Of a stretch of DNA of 13,476 nucleotides, positions 6,961 to 13,172 are shown piece after piece. The notes under the pieces are model-generated. The model had not been told where the DNA came from and searched no databases. It saw only the letters and a list, made by a program, of their open reading frames with translations. The position numbers and the translations under genes are program-made. Numbering within the stretch: the first letter of the stretch is position 1; the number at the start of each line of letters is the position of its first letter. Location: positions 1 to 13,476 of the forward strand of contig CAJOMK010000080.1 of the NCBI GenBank assembly GCA_905235495.1, in the 5' to 3' direction. This DNA comes from an uncultured Methanobrevibacter sp. (lineage in GTDB: Archaea; Methanobacteriota; Methanobacteria; Methanobacteriales; Methanobacteriaceae).

Positions 6961-7060
6961 ATATTTATACATGTATCTCTTTAATCTGCCTGATGAAAAT
7001 GTAGAGGAATACACTTTTAAGAAGCTGAATATTTATACATGTATCTCTTTAATCTGCCTG
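6961..7060 (+). repeat. 32-base direct repeat flanking a 36-base insert (possible ectopic spacer unit 2)
   Basis: Positions 6961-6992 and 7029-7060 are identical over 32 bases. The 36 bases between (6993-7028) are not expected in the gene, and removing 68 bases joins EAYLYMYLFNLP directly to VSNLVPLGK. The repeat sequence is unrelated to that of the first unit, so this is an independent event of the same shape. Confidence 0.8.
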
Positions 7061-7411
7061 TCAGCAACCTAGTTCCATTAGGCAAATGCTTATGGATCAT
7101 TCTTGGAATTATCTTTGCTCCAATCCTTTTAGGCATTCTAACAATCCTAAATGATAATGGAATGGCTAACGGAACTACAAGAATAATATTCTATCTTGCA
7201 TCAATTTTAGCAATTGCAGCATTTGCAATCATTACTCCAAAATCCACATTGATGAACCTGGTCCTCACAATCATTGCTTCAATCATAGTAAGTTACTATG
7301 GTGGAGAGAATTTCAGCTGGTTTAGAGCAATACGATAGTAAATATAAATATAATTAAATAGATAAATTATAACAATAATTAAGTAATTTGTTAAAATCAA
7401 TTTAAGTAATG

Positions 7412-7429
7412 ATTTACTAAATTTACTAA
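7412..7429 (+). repeat. Tandem ATTTACTAA pair in the pyrH upstream region
   Basis: ATTTACTAA occurs twice without a gap, about 50-65 bases before the pyrH start codon. The upstream arm AGTAA (7405-7409) forms a short inverted pair with TTACT. It may be part of the promoter or a regulator site; nothing proves this. Confidence 0.3.
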
Positions 7430-7477
7430 AAAATAACTCTAACTAAAAAACTAAAAAATTGATTAAAAGGTGAATTT

Positions 7478-8155
7478 ATGAGAATTGTAGCTGCAATTGG
7501 AGGATCAATATTATTACAGGATTATAATGCAGAAAGATTTAAGGAATATGCAAAGCTCCTGAAGGAACAAAGCGAAGAACATGAAATATTTGTTGTTGTA
7601 GGTGGAGGAAAACCTGCAAGAGAATACATCAGAGTTGTAAGAGACCTTGGTGCTGGAGAAGCAAAATGTGATGATATTGGAATAGAAGTTACAAGAGTCA
7701 ATGCAAAGCTCCTATTGCTTGCACTTGGCGATGCAGCTTATCAAAGAGTGCCTCATAACTTCCAAGAAGCTTTGGAATTTTCTGCTACTGGAAAAATTGT
7801 TGTTATGGGTGGAACTGAACCTGCACACAGCACAGATGCAGTATCTGCAATCTTGGCAGAATATGTTCAAGCAGACCTTTTAGTTAATTTGACAGCAGTT
7901 GATGGACTTTACACTAAAGATCCTAAAAAATATGATGATGCTGAATTGATTAAAGAAATCACTGCTTCTGACATGATGGAAATCATCAGTGAAAATGAAG
8001 TCAAGGCAGGAACATATGAATTCATTGACACAACTGCAATTCAAATGATTAAGCGTTCCAATTTGGAAACTGTAATAGCTAACGGTAATGACCCACAAAA
8101 CCTAATTAGAGCTATTAAAGGCGAAAAGATAGGAACCCGTGTTATCTCAGAATAG
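7478..8155 (+). CDS. pyrH: UMP kinase (archaeal type)
   Basis: Converts UMP to UDP with ATP in pyrimidine nucleotide synthesis; cytoplasmic. The 225-residue length and the amino acid kinase fold fit the archaeal family. Visible motifs are the N-terminal AIGGSIL (6-12, phosphate loop), VVVGGGKPAREYI (39-51), the UMP-side DDIGIEVTRVNAKLLLLALG (65-84), GGTEPAHSTDAVSAILAEY (111-129), LTAVDGLYTKDPK (138-150; nucleotide-binding 'VDGVYxxDP' signature) and a C-terminal GTYEFIDTTAIQMIKRS (178-194). The start is firm: GGTGA at 7469-7473 lies four bases before the ATG. It is followed by T runs (from 8169) and then the TatD gene, so it is probably its own unit. Confidence 0.95.
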   Translation: MRIVAAIGGSILLQDYNAERFKEYAKLLKEQSEEHEIFVVVGGGKPAREYIRVVRDLGAGEAKCDDIGIEVTRVNAKLLLLALGDAAYQRVPHNFQEALEFSATGKIVVMGGTEPAHSTDAVSAILAEYVQADLLVNLTAVDGLYTKDPKKYDDAELIKEITASDMMEIISENEVKAGTYEFIDTTAIQMIKRSNLETVIANGNDPQNLIRAIKGEKIGTRVISE

Positions 8156-8168
8156 ATAACACAATACT

Positions 8169-8232
8169 CTTTTTTAAGTATAAAATAGAAAATTTTGTTC
8201 AAACTTTTTTTAAAGAATTTTTTCTAAAAAAA
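8169..8232 (+). terminator. T-rich termination tract after pyrH
   Basis: Several runs of six or seven T (8169-8175, about 8205-8211, about 8218-8223) follow the pyrH stop within 70 bases, fitting oligo-T archaeal termination. Confidence 0.4.
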
Positions 8233-8249
8233 ATGAAAATTATTTTGAT

Positions 8250-8270
8250 CAAACTTTTTCTAAAAGTTTG
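8250..8270 (+). promoter_or_regulatory. Perfect hairpin just upstream of the TatD start
   Basis: CAAACTTTT (8250-8258) pairs with AAAAGTTTG (8262-8270) around a three-base loop, and TTTT follows. It ends 14 bases before the ATG at 8285. It could be a terminator for read-through from pyrH or a hairpin in the tatD leader that affects initiation. Confidence 0.45.
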
Positions 8271-8284
8271 TTTTAGTGATTGAA

Positions 8285-9079
8285 ATGACTGGATTAATTG
8301 ATATAGGCTTAAATTTAATGCACAAATCCTTTGATAAAAATAGGGAAGAAATCATCAGGAATGCAAATGCAGTTGGAGTGAGCCAGTTCATCATAACTGG
8401 AACCCACATCAAATCAAGCGAAACTGCATTGAACTATGCAAAGCAAGATCAATTTAAAGATGTATTATTCTCTACAGCAGGAGTTCATCCTCATGATGCA
8501 AAGACATGTGATGAAAACACCATCAACACTTTAAGGGAATTTGCTAAGGAAGACTGCGTAGTTGCAATCGGTGAATGCGGTCTTGACTACAACAGGAACT
8601 ACTCCCCCCAAGATGTTCAAAGGAAATGGTTTGATGAACAGGTAAAGCTTGCAGATGAATTGAACATGCCCCTTTTCCTACATGAAAGAGAAGCACATGA
8701 AGATTTGGTGAAGATACTTGAAAAGTATCCGAATATGTGTGAAAAGGCTTGTGTTCATTGTTTTACAGGAACCAAAGAGGAAGTTGAAAAGTACCTTGAG
8801 TTAGGCTGCTCCATTGGAGTAACAGGATGGATATGTGATGAGAGAAGAGGTCAATCATTGCAGGAGGCAGTGACTGTCATACCTCCTGAAAGAATGATGA
8901 TAGAAACAGATGCCCCTTTCCTTATTCCAAGAAACTTCCCTAAAAAGCCTAAATCAAATAAGAACAAACCGGAATATTTGCCACATATCCTAAATACAAT
9001 AGCACATTACAAGGATATGGATAGCGTTGAGCTTGGTGCAAAGGTAAGCGAAACCACAAGAAAATTCTTCAATATATAG
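8285..9079 (+). CDS. tatD: TatD family metal-dependent deoxyribonuclease
   Basis: A 264-residue TIM-barrel hydrolase of the TatD family, which includes 3'-5' DNases involved in DNA repair; cytoplasmic. Predicted metal ligands are Glu97 in GECGLD, His133 in LFLHERE, His158 in VHCFT and Asp209 in ETDAP. The N-terminus has DIGLNL in place of the H-x-H found in many relatives, as in E. coli TatD and human TATDN1. The region GVTGWICDERRG (178-189), METDAP-like IETDAPFLIPR and EYLPHILNTIAH also follow E. coli TatD closely, rather than the shorter archaeal-type TatD. This suggests descent from a bacterial gene. The ATG at 8285 is preferred because the protein then begins MTGLIDIG; an in-frame GTG at 8276 overlaps the weak GTGAT ribosome site. 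Confidence 0.9.
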   Translation: MTGLIDIGLNLMHKSFDKNREEIIRNANAVGVSQFIITGTHIKSSETALNYAKQDQFKDVLFSTAGVHPHDAKTCDENTINTLREFAKEDCVVAIGECGLDYNRNYSPQDVQRKWFDEQVKLADELNMPLFLHEREAHEDLVKILEKYPNMCEKACVHCFTGTKEEVEKYLELGCSIGVTGWICDERRGQSLQEAVTVIPPERMMIETDAPFLIPRNFPKKPKSNKNKPEYLPHILNTIAHYKDMDSVELGAKVSETTRKFFNI

Positions 9080-9130
9080 AATATATTCAAACATTCCAAT
9101 TTAATCAAATGCAAATCTAAACAACATCAA

Positions 9131-9142
9131 TTTTTATATAAT
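9131..9142 (+). promoter_or_regulatory. Box A of the zinc-ribbon gene
   Basis: TTTTTATATAAT is a good archaeal TATA box. It would start transcription near 9165, leaving a leader of about 60 bases before the ATG at 9228. Confidence 0.5.
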
Positions 9143-9227
9143 ATTAAATAAATAAATTTAAATGATTAAAAATTAAAAAACTAATCGAAACTAATTTATC
9201 AACAAATAAATAAAAAAGGTGAAAAAT

Positions 9228-9416
9228 ATGGTAGAACCACACAAACATTGCCCTGTATGCGGAACCCCAATACCAATGAAAGAAAGAGTATGCTCTCCTG
9301 ACTGTCAAAGAGTATTAGAACAACAACAAAAGAACCTCAGAAAAAGCAGATTGATGCTTTTCGTTGTAATTGTAGCGTTCATCCTCATATGGGCATATTT
9401 CATGTTCTTTAAATAA
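9228..9416 (+). CDS. DUF2116-type zinc-ribbon membrane protein
   Basis: A protein of 62 residues. Near the N-terminus HCPVCGTPIP and VCSPDCQR give two CxxC/CxxxC-type cysteine pairs, a small zinc ribbon of the DUF2116 type. A short charged linker with QQQ follows, and then one membrane helix (about residues 41-60, FVVIVAFILIWAYFMFF). The zinc ribbon probably faces the cytoplasm because the basic RKSR stretch lies just before the helix. Function is unknown for the family. GGTGA at 9219-9223 is the ribosome site, so the reading frame that begins at GTG 9219 is too long; the ATG at 9228 is the start. Confidence 0.8.
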   Translation: MVEPHKHCPVCGTPIPMKERVCSPDCQRVLEQQQKNLRKSRLMLFVVIVAFILIWAYFMFFK

Positions 9417-9491
9417 ACAATTAATTATTTAAAAAGAACTTAATCAAAATTCAATATTGGCTATTAAATATTAATAGTTATTAAAATCTTT

Positions 9492-9504
9492 ATTTTTATA
9501 TAAA
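9492..9504 (+). promoter_or_regulatory. Box A of the YbjQ-like gene
   Basis: ATTTTTATATAAA is close to the ideal archaeal TATA box. Its position predicts transcript starts only a few bases before the ATG at 9525, so the leader is very short although a GTGAT motif lies there. Confidence 0.5.
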
Positions 9505-9524
9505 ACTATTTTTTAAGTGATAAA

Positions 9525-9851
9525 ATGTTATTATCCTCAACAAGTACCTTAGATAACAAAACAATAATAAAATACCATGGATTAGTTCACGGAGAATCCT
9601 TAATCGGAGCCAACATATATAAGGATTTATTCTCTGGAGTCAGAGATGTTGTGGAAGGAAGAACCACCGCTTATAAAGAAGAACTTGAAAACGCAAGAAA
9701 TGATGCAATTGGAGCTATGGAATCAAAAGCGGAAAAATATGGTGCAAATGGAATCATAGGATTGAAGATATCCTACAATAACCTTGGAGGCACCATGGGA
9801 AACACTATTTTAGTGAATGTCTATGGAACAGCTGTAACTTTCAAGGACTGA
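9525..9851 (+). CDS. YbjQ family (UPF0145, heavy-metal-binding-like) protein
   Basis: A cytoplasmic protein of 108 residues that matches the YbjQ/UPF0145 family in length and in its landmarks. These are YHGLVHGESLIGANI (17-31), the signature GVRDVVEGRTTAYKEELENAR (38-58), and GANGIIGLKISY (73-84) with a final GTAVTF. Family members form pentamers in crystal structures and are annotated as putative heavy-metal-binding proteins, but biochemical proof is thin. No cysteine or histidine cluster that would bind metal is visible in this copy. GTGAT (9518-9522) precedes the ATG. The next gene ends in a related domain, so the two probably cooperate. Confidence 0.88.
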   Translation: MLLSSTSTLDNKTIIKYHGLVHGESLIGANIYKDLFSGVRDVVEGRTTAYKEELENARNDAIGAMESKAEKYGANGIIGLKISYNNLGGTMGNTILVNVYGTAVTFKD

Positions 9852-9859
9852 ATCCTAAT

Positions 9860-9876
9860 AAAAAATTTTTTTAAAA
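9860..9876 (+). terminator. T run after the YbjQ-like gene
   Basis: AAAAAATTTTTTTAAAAA follows the stop within ten bases and can serve as a short terminator. Confidence 0.35.
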
Positions 9877-9884
9877 ACCTCTGT

Positions 9885-9898
9885 AAAAACATGTTTTT
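9885..9898. repeat. Perfect 14-base palindrome before the membrane YbjQ-like gene
   Basis: AAAAACATGTTTTT is self-complementary and sits about 30 bases before the ATG at 9927, next to a TTTTTTAAATATT box A-like element. It may be an operator. Confidence 0.35.
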
Positions 9899-9926
9899 TA
9901 AATATTGCAATTTGAAGAGTGAATAA

Positions 9927-10835
9927 ATGTCTGGAGAAATTAAAAATAGGTTAAAAAACCTAAGAAGTCGTGAAAGACGGAAAAAATTCCTTAAGGAACT
10001 GGCGTGTATTGCTTTTGGAACAGCGATGGGTATAGCTACCTATGTTGTTTGTCTATACACCCACTTTGCTATTTTCGGATGGAATTTCGGATTGATTCTT
10101 GCTCCGCTATTTGCTGGATATGTTGAAAGTTTTGCTGCAAAAAGGTTAGTTCATGAAAGTACAGGAGCTGTAAGTACATTTATTCTTTTTATTATTACAG
10201 TAATCTATGGTTTCATCATTGCAAATCCTACTTTGGGATTCAATGTAATCACTGCTGGAAGCATTGTCATAATACTTCAAGCTGCATTCCCAACTGCAGT
10301 GAATTACTTCTTAATAGCAATGGGTTTAGGTATTGTATCCCATGTCTCAGGTATCTTCAAGAAAATCACTATGTTTCTAACTGACACATATGAAAAAATC
10401 TTTAAAAAAGAATCAAAAACCAAAGACCACTATATTGAAAGACATGCACATACAAGACATGATTTTTATGATATGGAACTTGAAATGAATGGTTTAGGAG
10501 TTCTACTATTGAGTTTGGAATATCCTCCAGAAGGATTGGGCATTAAAGAACAGAAAGGAATCTATGAAGCAAGATATATCTTTTTCTCAGACCAAAAGGA
10601 GGAGATCAAATTAGGGCTCGAAGAGGTATTGAAAGAATATCTTCTTATGGATGTAAGGCTTGCAAAAGATAAGGCATTATTGAAATTAATCAAGCAATTG
10701 AAAGCAGATGGATGTAATGGCTTATTAAATTTAGATATAATTTATGATACTGTAGGTCCAAAAAAAGGAGAAAACATCAACCAGATAATCATAAAAGGAA
10801 CTGGTATTGTTTTTGAAGAAAATGATGAACTTTAA
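9927..10835 (+). CDS. Membrane protein with C-terminal YbjQ-like domain
   Basis: A 302-residue protein in two parts. After a basic N-terminus (residues 6-24), four probable membrane helices span about 24-45, 52-70, 82-99 and 107-140. The soluble part begins with a histidine-rich stretch (His168, 173, 175, 178). Its end, KADGCNGLLNLDIIYDTVG (259-277) followed by IIIKGTGIVF, aligns by eye with KYGANGIIGLKISYNNLGG and NVYGTAVTF of the neighbouring YbjQ protein. I infer a membrane-anchored YbjQ-like domain, cytoplasmic by the positive-inside rule. The role may be metal sensing or recruitment of the soluble partner; this is inference. GAGTGA lies a few bases upstream of the ATG. The stop codon lies inside a terminator hairpin. 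Confidence 0.68.
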   Translation: MSGEIKNRLKNLRSRERRKKFLKELACIAFGTAMGIATYVVCLYTHFAIFGWNFGLILAPLFAGYVESFAAKRLVHESTGAVSTFILFIITVIYGFIIANPTLGFNVITAGSIVIILQAAFPTAVNYFLIAMGLGIVSHVSGIFKKITMFLTDTYEKIFKKESKTKDHYIERHAHTRHDFYDMELEMNGLGVLLLSLEYPPEGLGIKEQKGIYEARYIFFSDQKEEIKLGLEEVLKEYLLMDVRLAKDKALLKLIKQLKADGCNGLLNLDIIYDTVGPKKGENINQIIIKGTGIVFEENDEL

Positions 10836-10861
10836 AAGTTCATCAAAATATCTATTTTTTT
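10823..10861 (+). terminator. Hairpin terminator overlapping the stop codon
   Basis: TGATGAACTTT (10823-10833) and AAAGTTCATCA (10835-10845) are perfect arms around one base. A T-rich tail with a run of seven T (10855-10861) follows. The layout is that of an intrinsic terminator, rare in archaea, and the TAA stop (10833-10835) lies at the tip of the hairpin. Confidence 0.6.
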
Positions 10862-10873
10862 ATAAATAATAAA

Positions 10874-10884
10874 TAAAAAAAAAC
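10874..10884 (-). terminator. T run after the TauE/SafE gene (minus strand)
   Basis: A run of nine A on the plus strand gives nine T on the minus strand about 50 bases after the transporter's stop, facing the terminator of the convergent gene. Confidence 0.4.
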
Positions 10885-10930
10885 CAAATAATTAATAAAC
10901 TATTTTTTATCCAATTTGAAATTACTATTT

Positions 10931-11761
10931 TTACAAACCCAATAGAATAACTATTGGATCAAATCCAATCATTTTTATTGCCATATAAATCAAGATTATG
11001 GAGAATATTTGTTTCAATCTCTTTTCAGGCATTTTATAAACTAGATTTGCACCAACTGTAGCCATAGGAACTGAAAACATCACTATAACCACAAAATTTA
11101 TCAAGCTGACATAACCTAATGAATAAGGCATCGGATTGACTCCAAAACCAGTATAGATATAAGATATAAGCCCACCAATAGCTGTAAATGCAATAAATAC
11201 AGAAGACATTCCAATAGCTTGAATCAAACTGAATCCAAAGAGTATGCATAGAGCGGGAATCAGGAACACTCCTCCACCAACACCAAGCAACCCTGAAACG
11301 ATTCCGATTGAAAAACCTACAATACCTGTATTAAGCCAATTAAATTGAATCAATGATTTTTCCCCATCGCTTCTGGAACCGAAGAGCATATCCAATGCCA
11401 CAACAACCAAAAGACATGCAAAAATAATCTGCAAGATTCTTATAGGAACAATATTAGCTAAAAAACCTCCACAGAATCCTCCAATGATACCGAAAATTGC
11501 AAGTCTGATTGCAGGTTTGACAATGAACTTGTTCTTCTTTTGATGCTGATATGCACCAGATGCTACAGTCGGTATGATGATTGCCAAACTGGTTCCCAAT
11601 GAAACCATCATGGCAAGTGAAGGGTCAACTCCAACTGATGTGAACAAGAAGAATTGCAAAGGAACCATAAGGAATCCTCCGCCAACTCCAAGCAATCCTG
11701 AAGCGAAACCTGCAAAGATTCCTATTAGAATCAATCCAATATAAAAGCTGATTGAAAACAT
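10931..11761 (-). CDS. TSUP (TauE/SafE) family anion exporter/permease
   Basis: An integral membrane protein of 276 residues with about eight membrane helices. The two halves are an internal repeat: SGLLGVGGG occurs at 21-29 and again at 156-164, both followed by a hydrophobic helix (FLMVP.. and VFLIP..). This is the hallmark of the TSUP family, which moves sulfite, sulfonates, sulfoacetate or other organosulfur or carboxylate anions. The substrate cannot be told from sequence. YQHQKKNKFI (71-80) and the SRSDGEKS linker (129-136) are the polar loops. The ATG at 11761 has GGGTG five bases upstream. A TTTATATAATTTT box A on the minus strand (about 11828-11815) would give a leader of roughly 35 bases. 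Confidence 0.92.
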   Translation of the reverse strand: MFSISFYIGLILIGIFAGFASGLLGVGGGFLMVPLQFFLFTSVGVDPSLAMMVSLGTSLAIIIPTVASGAYQHQKKNKFIVKPAIRLAIFGIIGGFCGGFLANIVPIRILQIIFACLLVVVALDMLFGSRSDGEKSLIQFNWLNTGIVGFSIGIVSGLLGVGGGVFLIPALCILFGFSLIQAIGMSSVFIAFTAIGGLISYIYTGFGVNPMPYSLGYVSLINFVVIVMFSVPMATVGANLVYKMPEKRLKQIFSIILIYMAIKMIGFDPIVILLGL

Positions 11762-11814
11762 GATAACACCCTAAAATTATTTAAATATAAAAATTTATAA
11801 ATTATATGATTAAT

Positions 11815-11829
11815 AAAAATTATATAAAC
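11815..11829 (-). promoter_or_regulatory. Box A of the TauE/SafE gene
   Basis: On the minus strand GTTTATATAATTTTT is a good TATA box at a suitable distance from the ATG at 11761. A second AT-rich candidate lies near 11781-11794, so the exact box is uncertain. Confidence 0.4.
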
Positions 11830-11868
11830 TATTTATAGTAGTATATAATTCATAATTAAATTTTCATA

Positions 11869-11904
11869 ATTATATTTCAAAATTATATTTCATATTTATA
11901 TTTC
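11869..11904 (+). repeat. Three tandem copies of TTATATTTCA, 12-13 base period
   Basis: Copies end at 11879, 11892 and 11904 in the divergent intergenic region, between the transporter promoter and the start of the membrane protein at 11970. They may be binding sites for a regulator of either gene. Confidence 0.45.
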
Positions 11905-11969
11905 ATATTTTAAATAAATAAATATTTGAATTTAAAGTTCATACAATTTAATCACAGAGAGGAAGTCTT

Positions 11970-13082
11970 ATGGAAAAGAAAAAGAGATATATTCCATTTG
12001 GAATATTTTTAATCATCATAGGAATTATGCTATTCTTCTTAAGTGGAATAGACCAATTCATAAGACCATTTGCCCAACTGATTCTAATGGGATCCTCAAA
12101 AGGAAAGGACATTCTCTTTTTTGTAGTCTCTGGTATAACAATCATCCTATCCACACTTGGAGACAATGAAAGGATCCATAACCATTTCATGAATCTGAAC
12201 ATTCCAAAAATCCTTAAGGATAATGATTTTTATCTAAAATTATCCCTTATCCTATTTCTATTTACTGCAATTATGGGAGTGATTGTGGAAGTATACTTGA
12301 GAAGCACACTTGGACTTAATTGGAATACAATACTTGTCATCATGAATCCAACCATGACAAGTACCAGCATCCTTCATTCCCATTTGTATAAGTCAATGTT
12401 TGGAATCCTTCTCGGAAGCCTCCTAAGTTATATTCCTGCAGGAATACATACTGGAAGCTCATTAAGTGCCTATACACCAAGCATAATCTATGTGCTCTTC
12501 ATTTTTATCCCAATCATATACATTGCAATGGTCATGTCATTGCAAAGGCGTAAAATGATATCAAGAGTGTTGCTTGCATTTACAAGCACATTGGGAATAA
12601 TAGGAATTATGGATGGAGGTTTGTTTGGAACCCCTGCAATAGCTGGAATATATGGAATGCTTATAATAATGTTTAACGAAAATATTTTAGATGAAATTTT
12701 AGATTATTTAAGCAGAAGAGATGAAAGAGATATTGTCAAATCAGAGATAGCTGATAAAGTCAAAAAAAATATGAAATCCAAAATTAGCCTTTCCAAAAAA
12801 TTAATGCCTCATGTTGCATTGATATTGATTATTGTCTTATGGTTTTCAATTGCATTTTATGGTGCTTGTCCTGATTCTTATGAAGTAAATATCTACGAGG
12901 GTCATGACCTTGGTGCTTTAAATCAATACGATACATTAAATTTAACAGAGCATCAAAATAAAACAACAGTTTATCTTTCAAATCAATATAATGAGATGGA
13001 ATTGTTAAATAACTTAGCCATTAGTTTGGAGGGAAAATGCGATTGGTATTCATTAAGCTGGAACATACATTCATACTTTTAA
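11970..13082 (+). CDS. Polytopic membrane protein of unknown function with exterior C-terminal domain
   Basis: I do not recognise this 370-residue protein. After a basic start (MEKKKRY) there are roughly eight hydrophobic segments: about 9-26, 31-41, 47-62, 88-110, 144-157, 172-190, 198-235 and 281-298. A charged loop (LSRRDERDIVKSEIADKVKK, 247-266) lies before the last helix and is probably cytoplasmic. The last 70 residues after Cys300 are polar and probably face outward. They contain Cys300 and Cys357, which could form a disulfide, and two N-glycosylation sequons, NLT (324-326) and NKT (330-332). The ribosome site is purine-rich (AGAGAGGAAG before the ATG at 11970). The glycosyltransferase that follows suggests a cell-envelope role, but this is only context. 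Confidence 0.7.
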   Translation: MEKKKRYIPFGIFLIIIGIMLFFLSGIDQFIRPFAQLILMGSSKGKDILFFVVSGITIILSTLGDNERIHNHFMNLNIPKILKDNDFYLKLSLILFLFTAIMGVIVEVYLRSTLGLNWNTILVIMNPTMTSTSILHSHLYKSMFGILLGSLLSYIPAGIHTGSSLSAYTPSIIYVLFIFIPIIYIAMVMSLQRRKMISRVLLAFTSTLGIIGIMDGGLFGTPAIAGIYGMLIIMFNENILDEILDYLSRRDERDIVKSEIADKVKKNMKSKISLSKKLMPHVALILIIVLWFSIAFYGACPDSYEVNIYEGHDLGALNQYDTLNLTEHQNKTTVYLSNQYNEMELLNNLAISLEGKCDWYSLSWNIHSYF

Positions 13083-13172
13083 AATCAATTCAATAAAAAA
13101 ACTATTTAATTTGATTAATAAATATTAATAATAAGATATTTAAAATCAATAAAAACTCCAAGAGATGATAAA

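Larger units (their letters stand above)
6243..7338 (+). pseudogene. Decayed PAP2-like integral membrane phosphatase
   Basis: Pieces of one polytopic membrane protein are spread over three frames. Read together they give KIADTISIFTNPPIITIP near the N-terminus, NKEDRFIPLIVGV, then VSYFIGF, SIHTTGLSGP and SRYTLKKHTMAQ. The last two fit PAP2 (phosphatidic acid phosphatase type 2) motifs C2 and C3 (SR-x5-H). Lesions I can see: an N-terminal frame change between the start region (ATG 6243 or TTG 6248 after AAAGGAGG) and about 6300; a 65-base insertion (second copy at 6622-6651); a T run of seven at 6666-6672 where eight are needed; TGG changed to TAG at 6767-6769; and a 68-base insertion (second copy at 7029-7060). 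Frame arithmetic over the last four lesions is consistent with a single ancestral frame. The tail 7039-7338 is further membrane sequence. The intact protein would have acted on membrane lipid phosphates or polyprenyl phosphates. Confidence 0.82.

Noticed and set aside
6557..7060. A conventional CRISPR array
   Set aside because: The two repeat pairs differ in sequence and each is part of the host gene; there is no array of a shared repeat. Only the unit architecture is CRISPR-like.
6557..7060. Insertion sequence or MITE remnants with target duplications
   Set aside because: Inserts of 35-36 bases lack inverted ends, and target duplications of 30-32 bases are far longer than those made by common transposases.
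9219..9227. GTG start for the zinc-ribbon protein
   Set aside because: This GTG is part of the GGTGA ribosome site of the ATG at 9228.
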